From Nostoc sp. KVJ3 (lineage in GTDB: Bacteria > Cyanobacteriota > Cyanobacteriia > Cyanobacteriales > Nostocaceae), in NCBI RefSeq assembly GCF_026127265.1, contig NZ_WWFG01000001.1:1054001-1118000 (forward strand): DNA of 64,000 nt, in the 5' to 3' direction. Every line of letters begins with the position of its first letter. Within the stretch, counting starts at the first letter, position 1. The notes below the pieces were generated by a model. The model had not been told where the DNA came from, made no database searches, and saw only the letters and a program-made list of their open reading frames with translations. Position numbers and translations under genes: made by a program. Below are positions 61,062-64,000 of the stretch, in pieces.

Positions 61062-63980
61062 TTATTTTGCTAACTTTTGGGGAATTAGGTAAGTAACCGC
61101 CAAAGGAAACAATCTTGGTGTCGGATTTGCAAACCTAGCTTGAATTGCAGCCACTTCGCGCTCAATTTCTGCGGGAATTTGCTCTACTCTCACCTTAAGA
61201 CTGTTGACATTGCGCTCGAACTGTTCCTTCTCTGCGGTATTAAACAATTCCAACTGCTTAAACTCAGGTTCATCCAGTTCATTGAGAATGCTTTGACGCA
61301 ATTCCGTTAAAACTGCTGTAATATCAGCCGCTTCTTTTTGAGCGCGATCGCCTAAGTCTCGTTGTAAACTTTTACTACGGTCTTGAAGCCGTGCCTCTAA
61401 AGCTTGCATCAAAGCTGATGCGTGACTATCCCATAACTGGGCTAATTTCTCTGTGACATTTTCTGGTGCTAATTCTGGTAAAGCCACTGAAACAGCTTCT
61501 TGAATTTTCATCACACCCAAACGGCTAAATTTTCCTTCTTTAAGCAACCCACCCGCCATGATTACTTCCTCATGTAACCGTTGTTGGTCGCTTCCTAAAA
61601 TCACCAATCGACCGTAAGCTATAACCGCAGGTGTATCCAAAACCGAATTAGGAACCAAACGCGCCGTCACCCGATGCAAAGCTTTTCTACCTTCCTTTGA
61701 CCAAACTTCAGCGCGTAACAAGCGCAAGCACATCTGCACTAAACGATGATTCAAGTGGGCTAACACTACATCATCTCTACCATGCGCCAATTCTGGGTCA
61801 AAAACAATCGGACGAATTTCTTTGGTGTGGGGATGGGCTAAACCTTCGCTGCAAACTGCCCAACTGCTTTTTAATGGTGGTAGGTAAAACACCTTCCCAG
61901 CAACTCCCTCTACTTTCCCTGCAATCAAAAGTGGTTGTTGAGCTAATTCCAAACCAATTTTGACCACCGCCTCAATATTATCCGGTGTCAATCGCAAATG
62001 CTGGCGCGTCTCATTCAACTGTTCTCGCAGCTTTTCAATTTGCTCCCGCACCTGGCGCTCAAATTTCAACATTCGCCGCACAACTTCAGACTCTCTCTCT
62101 GCGACTGAAGTATCCAAAACGCTGCGATATCCCATCATCGCTTCTTCCACCTGCGCCGCAATCACTGGCCCCACCTTACCTAAATCTTCGCGGATGTTGT
62201 TAATTTTCAACGCCGCCCGCATGAGAAATTCTAAATCGCCTTCTAACTCACCGGGACGTAGCCCAGTCGTATTATGTTGATAATCTTTGCCGACAAAGTG
62301 GTAAATTCTCACTTCTTTAGCTTTTTGCCCGTGACGGTCAATTCTACCGTTACGCTGTTCCATCCGGTTCGGGTTCCAGGGAATTTCATAGTGGATAAGG
62401 CGCGAACAAAAATTCTGCAAATCCAAACCCTCACTCGCCGCATCCGTCGCTAACAAAATTCGCACTGGGGATATATCAGGAGACGCTTGAAACGCCGCTT
62501 TTACTTGCTCTCGATCTTCCGACTTCATCCCGCCGTAAAGTGTCATTAGGCGATCGCCTTCTACTAACCCCTCTGTGGCAAATAAGTTATATAACCATTT
62601 CTGGGTAGCTCGATATTCTGTAAAAATTATTACTCTCTCCTTAGACCATTTACCATCAGGTTTAATGTGAGTATGAATCCAGTTAAGTAGTTCTTTGGCT
62701 TTGGCATCAGACACTCTCGATGTTGTCTCTGCCCATTCCCGCATCTGTCGCAGCAAAGCCTGTTCTTCTGCACTCAGTTCTCGAAATAACCTAGTTGTAT
62801 TAGTAATTGCCTCATCTGTCGATTCTTCATAAACATCATCATCTGCAAAATCTTCTTCAATTTGTGCCAATTGGCGGCGCAAAATACCTTCTGTCGGTCG
62901 AGATAAACTGCTATAAGTGCGGCGACGGGCATTTTTTAGCGATTCTTCATGCTGTGCCAAAGTAGTTGCAAACGCTTGAGGAGACGAAAACAACCGTTTT
63001 TTTAACAACTTGAGGACAAATTCAGTCGCATATTTTTCTGTATTATCTGCCACCCCCTTGCAGCGCAATTCAGTATATCTTTTCAGGTTAGTGTGTGCTT
63101 GTCGTTCTGCTTCAGGATAGTCTACAGGTATAGCTTCTAACTGACGCTGTGGAAATAAGTCAGAACCGTCCCAACCTTTCATCTCCGATTTGAGACGGCG
63201 AACCATGATTACTTGTAACTGCTTGCGATCGGGAGATACCCCCCGTGCAAACCGTTGGCTATCAAGTAATTCCAATAGGGCTGTAAAACTTTCGGGGTAG
63301 CCGTTGTGTGGTGTCGCTGTCAAGAATAGTTTGTGTTCAAAATGCGGTACTAAAAGCCGAATAGCAGCAGTCCTCAAAGAATCAACAGCATAGTTTCCAC
63401 CGCCAGAGGGAGCAACATTGTGCGCTTCATCCACAATCAGCAAATCAAACCGCCGGGGATACATCGGTTCCCCTTCACCTGGTAACATTTCTCGCAGAAG
63501 ACGAAGAGGGCGATCGCGTTTGAGAAAATCTATTGAGGTAATCAATCGGGGGAAATGCTGCCAAGGGTTGACGTGGATTCCCCGCTTCCGTCGCAGTTCC
63601 TTCATTAAGGTACTGTCCACGACGCGGAAATCTAAACCAAACTTATCGCGCATTTGGTCTCGCCACTGAATTTGCAGTGAAGATGGACAAACTATCAAGA
63701 TGCGCCGGCAGCGATGACGGATAATTAATTCTTGGGCAACTAACCCCGCCTCAATGGTTTTACCTAATCCGACATCATCTGCAATCAGCAAATTAACGCG
63801 AGGCATTTGAATTGCTCGCACTACTGGATCAAGCTGATAATCTTCAATATCGATGCCACTGCGAAAGGGGGATTGTAAAGTGCGAATATCAGCTGTTGAT
63901 GCTGCTCCCCAACGCACAGCATCGAGAAATGCATCTAACCTTGCGGGTGCGTCAAAGCCTGTAGGTTTGGGCAACTCCAT
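61062..63980 (-). CDS. drmD: DrmD, SNF2-type helicase of class 1 DISARM
   Basis: 972 residues. SNF2-type motifs: NLLIADDVGLGKTIEAGLVA (I), ILIVCPSSLQIQWRDQM (Ia), DLLIVDEAHNVAPSGGG (DEAH), LFLTATPHNGYPESF (III), RVIIFTEYRATQKWL (IV), LLATDAASEGLDLQNF (V) and MEQRNGRIDRHGQ (VI). The C-terminal third is helical. DrmD marks class 1 DISARM. The start ATG at 63980 is the first clear Met before MELPKPTGF. Only 20 bp of upstream sequence is visible, so the promoter or further genes lie beyond the window. Confidence 0.93.
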   Translation of the reverse strand: MELPKPTGFDAPARLDAFLDAVRWGAASTADIRTLQSPFRSGIDIEDYQLDPVVRAIQMPRVNLLIADDVGLGKTIEAGLVAQELIIRHRCRRILIVCPSSLQIQWRDQMRDKFGLDFRVVDSTLMKELRRKRGIHVNPWQHFPRLITSIDFLKRDRPLRLLREMLPGEGEPMYPRRFDLLIVDEAHNVAPSGGGNYAVDSLRTAAIRLLVPHFEHKLFLTATPHNGYPESFTALLELLDSQRFARGVSPDRKQLQVIMVRRLKSEMKGWDGSDLFPQRQLEAIPVDYPEAERQAHTNLKRYTELRCKGVADNTEKYATEFVLKLLKKRLFSSPQAFATTLAQHEESLKNARRRTYSSLSRPTEGILRRQLAQIEEDFADDDVYEESTDEAITNTTRLFRELSAEEQALLRQMREWAETTSRVSDAKAKELLNWIHTHIKPDGKWSKERVIIFTEYRATQKWLYNLFATEGLVEGDRLMTLYGGMKSEDREQVKAAFQASPDISPVRILLATDAASEGLDLQNFCSRLIHYEIPWNPNRMEQRNGRIDRHGQKAKEVRIYHFVGKDYQHNTTGLRPGELEGDLEFLMRAALKINNIREDLGKVGPVIAAQVEEAMMGYRSVLDTSVAERESEVVRRMLKFERQVREQIEKLREQLNETRQHLRLTPDNIEAVVKIGLELAQQPLLIAGKVEGVAGKVFYLPPLKSSWAVCSEGLAHPHTKEIRPIVFDPELAHGRDDVVLAHLNHRLVQMCLRLLRAEVWSKEGRKALHRVTARLVPNSVLDTPAVIAYGRLVILGSDQQRLHEEVIMAGGLLKEGKFSRLGVMKIQEAVSVALPELAPENVTEKLAQLWDSHASALMQALEARLQDRSKSLQRDLGDRAQKEAADITAVLTELRQSILNELDEPEFKQLELFNTAEKEQFERNVNSLKVRVEQIPAEIEREVAAIQARFANPTPRLFPLAVTYLIPQKLAK

Positions 63981-64000
63981 CTTTTCATAAACTAATGCCC

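Noticed and set aside
1..64000. Frequent GCGATCGC octamers as a special signal
   Set aside because: HIP1 is genome-wide in many cyanobacteria; useful for taxonomy only.

Overview
The window looks like a chromosomal segment of a filamentous, probably nostocalean, cyanobacterium. The reasons are frequent HIP1 octamers (GCGATCGC), abundant heptameric short tandem repeats (STRRs), DevBCA-type exporter genes, a FAAL-primed polyketide synthase and a very high load of IS elements and small palindromic repeats. The genus cannot be read from the sequence.

Region 1 (1-18.2 kb) is a decaying lipopeptide-type locus. A large type I PKS on the minus strand (FAAL-ACP-KS-AT-DH-cMT-psiKR, then ER-KR running off the left edge) faces a plus-strand operon: O-carbamoyltransferase, a three-gene DevB/DevC/DevA-like exporter whose ATPase carries a GAF domain, an EctB-like diaminobutyrate aminotransferase, and the last scrap of an NRPS (half an A domain, PCP, TE). 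The PKS frame is broken by a heptamer-repeat block in the psiKR-ER linker. The NRPS has lost everything before A-domain core A6 and has a one-base frameshift.

Region 2 (18.2-26.8 kb) is a graveyard of mobile DNA: a split solute-binding-protein pseudogene, two decapitated TnpB genes, an IS630 scrap, an ISAs1 element sitting inside an unidentified gene block, and an ISKra4-like element with 49-bp perfect terminal repeats.

Region 3 (26.8-33.7 kb) holds a Septu-like pair (AAA ATPase + HNH protein) whose intergenic gap is occupied by a repeat-flanked four-helix-bundle cassette. A peroxiredoxin-like gene, a DUF5674 pair, a CoiA/GIY-YIG protein and a pentapeptide-repeat protein follow.

Region 4 (33.9-40.8 kb) is an ECF42-like sigma factor divergent from a run of YCII/DGPF and VOC genes and a GST. 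Two tandem copies of a TGTCGA-N17-CGAC promoter-like motif lie between them. Repeat-built MITE-like elements fill most spacers, and an IscB element with its omega-RNA region sits at the 3' end of one VOC gene.

Region 5 (41-45 kb) is an IS inside an IS inside a gene, with both target duplications readable.

Region 6 (46-64 kb) is a class 1 DISARM-type defence locus on the minus strand: drmD, a second PLD-like nuclease, drmMI, accessory genes (DUF559, Rpn-type nuclease, UPF0175, RelE-UvrD fusion), drmA, drmB and drmC. drmMI has lost its middle, including the expected SAM-binding core. The RelE-UvrD helicase is split by a 5-copy heptamer tract. Across the window, heptamer STRRs and GC-rich palindromes recur at gene junctions, around small cassettes and inside reading frames. 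Their copy number could decide whether at least two genes are in frame.
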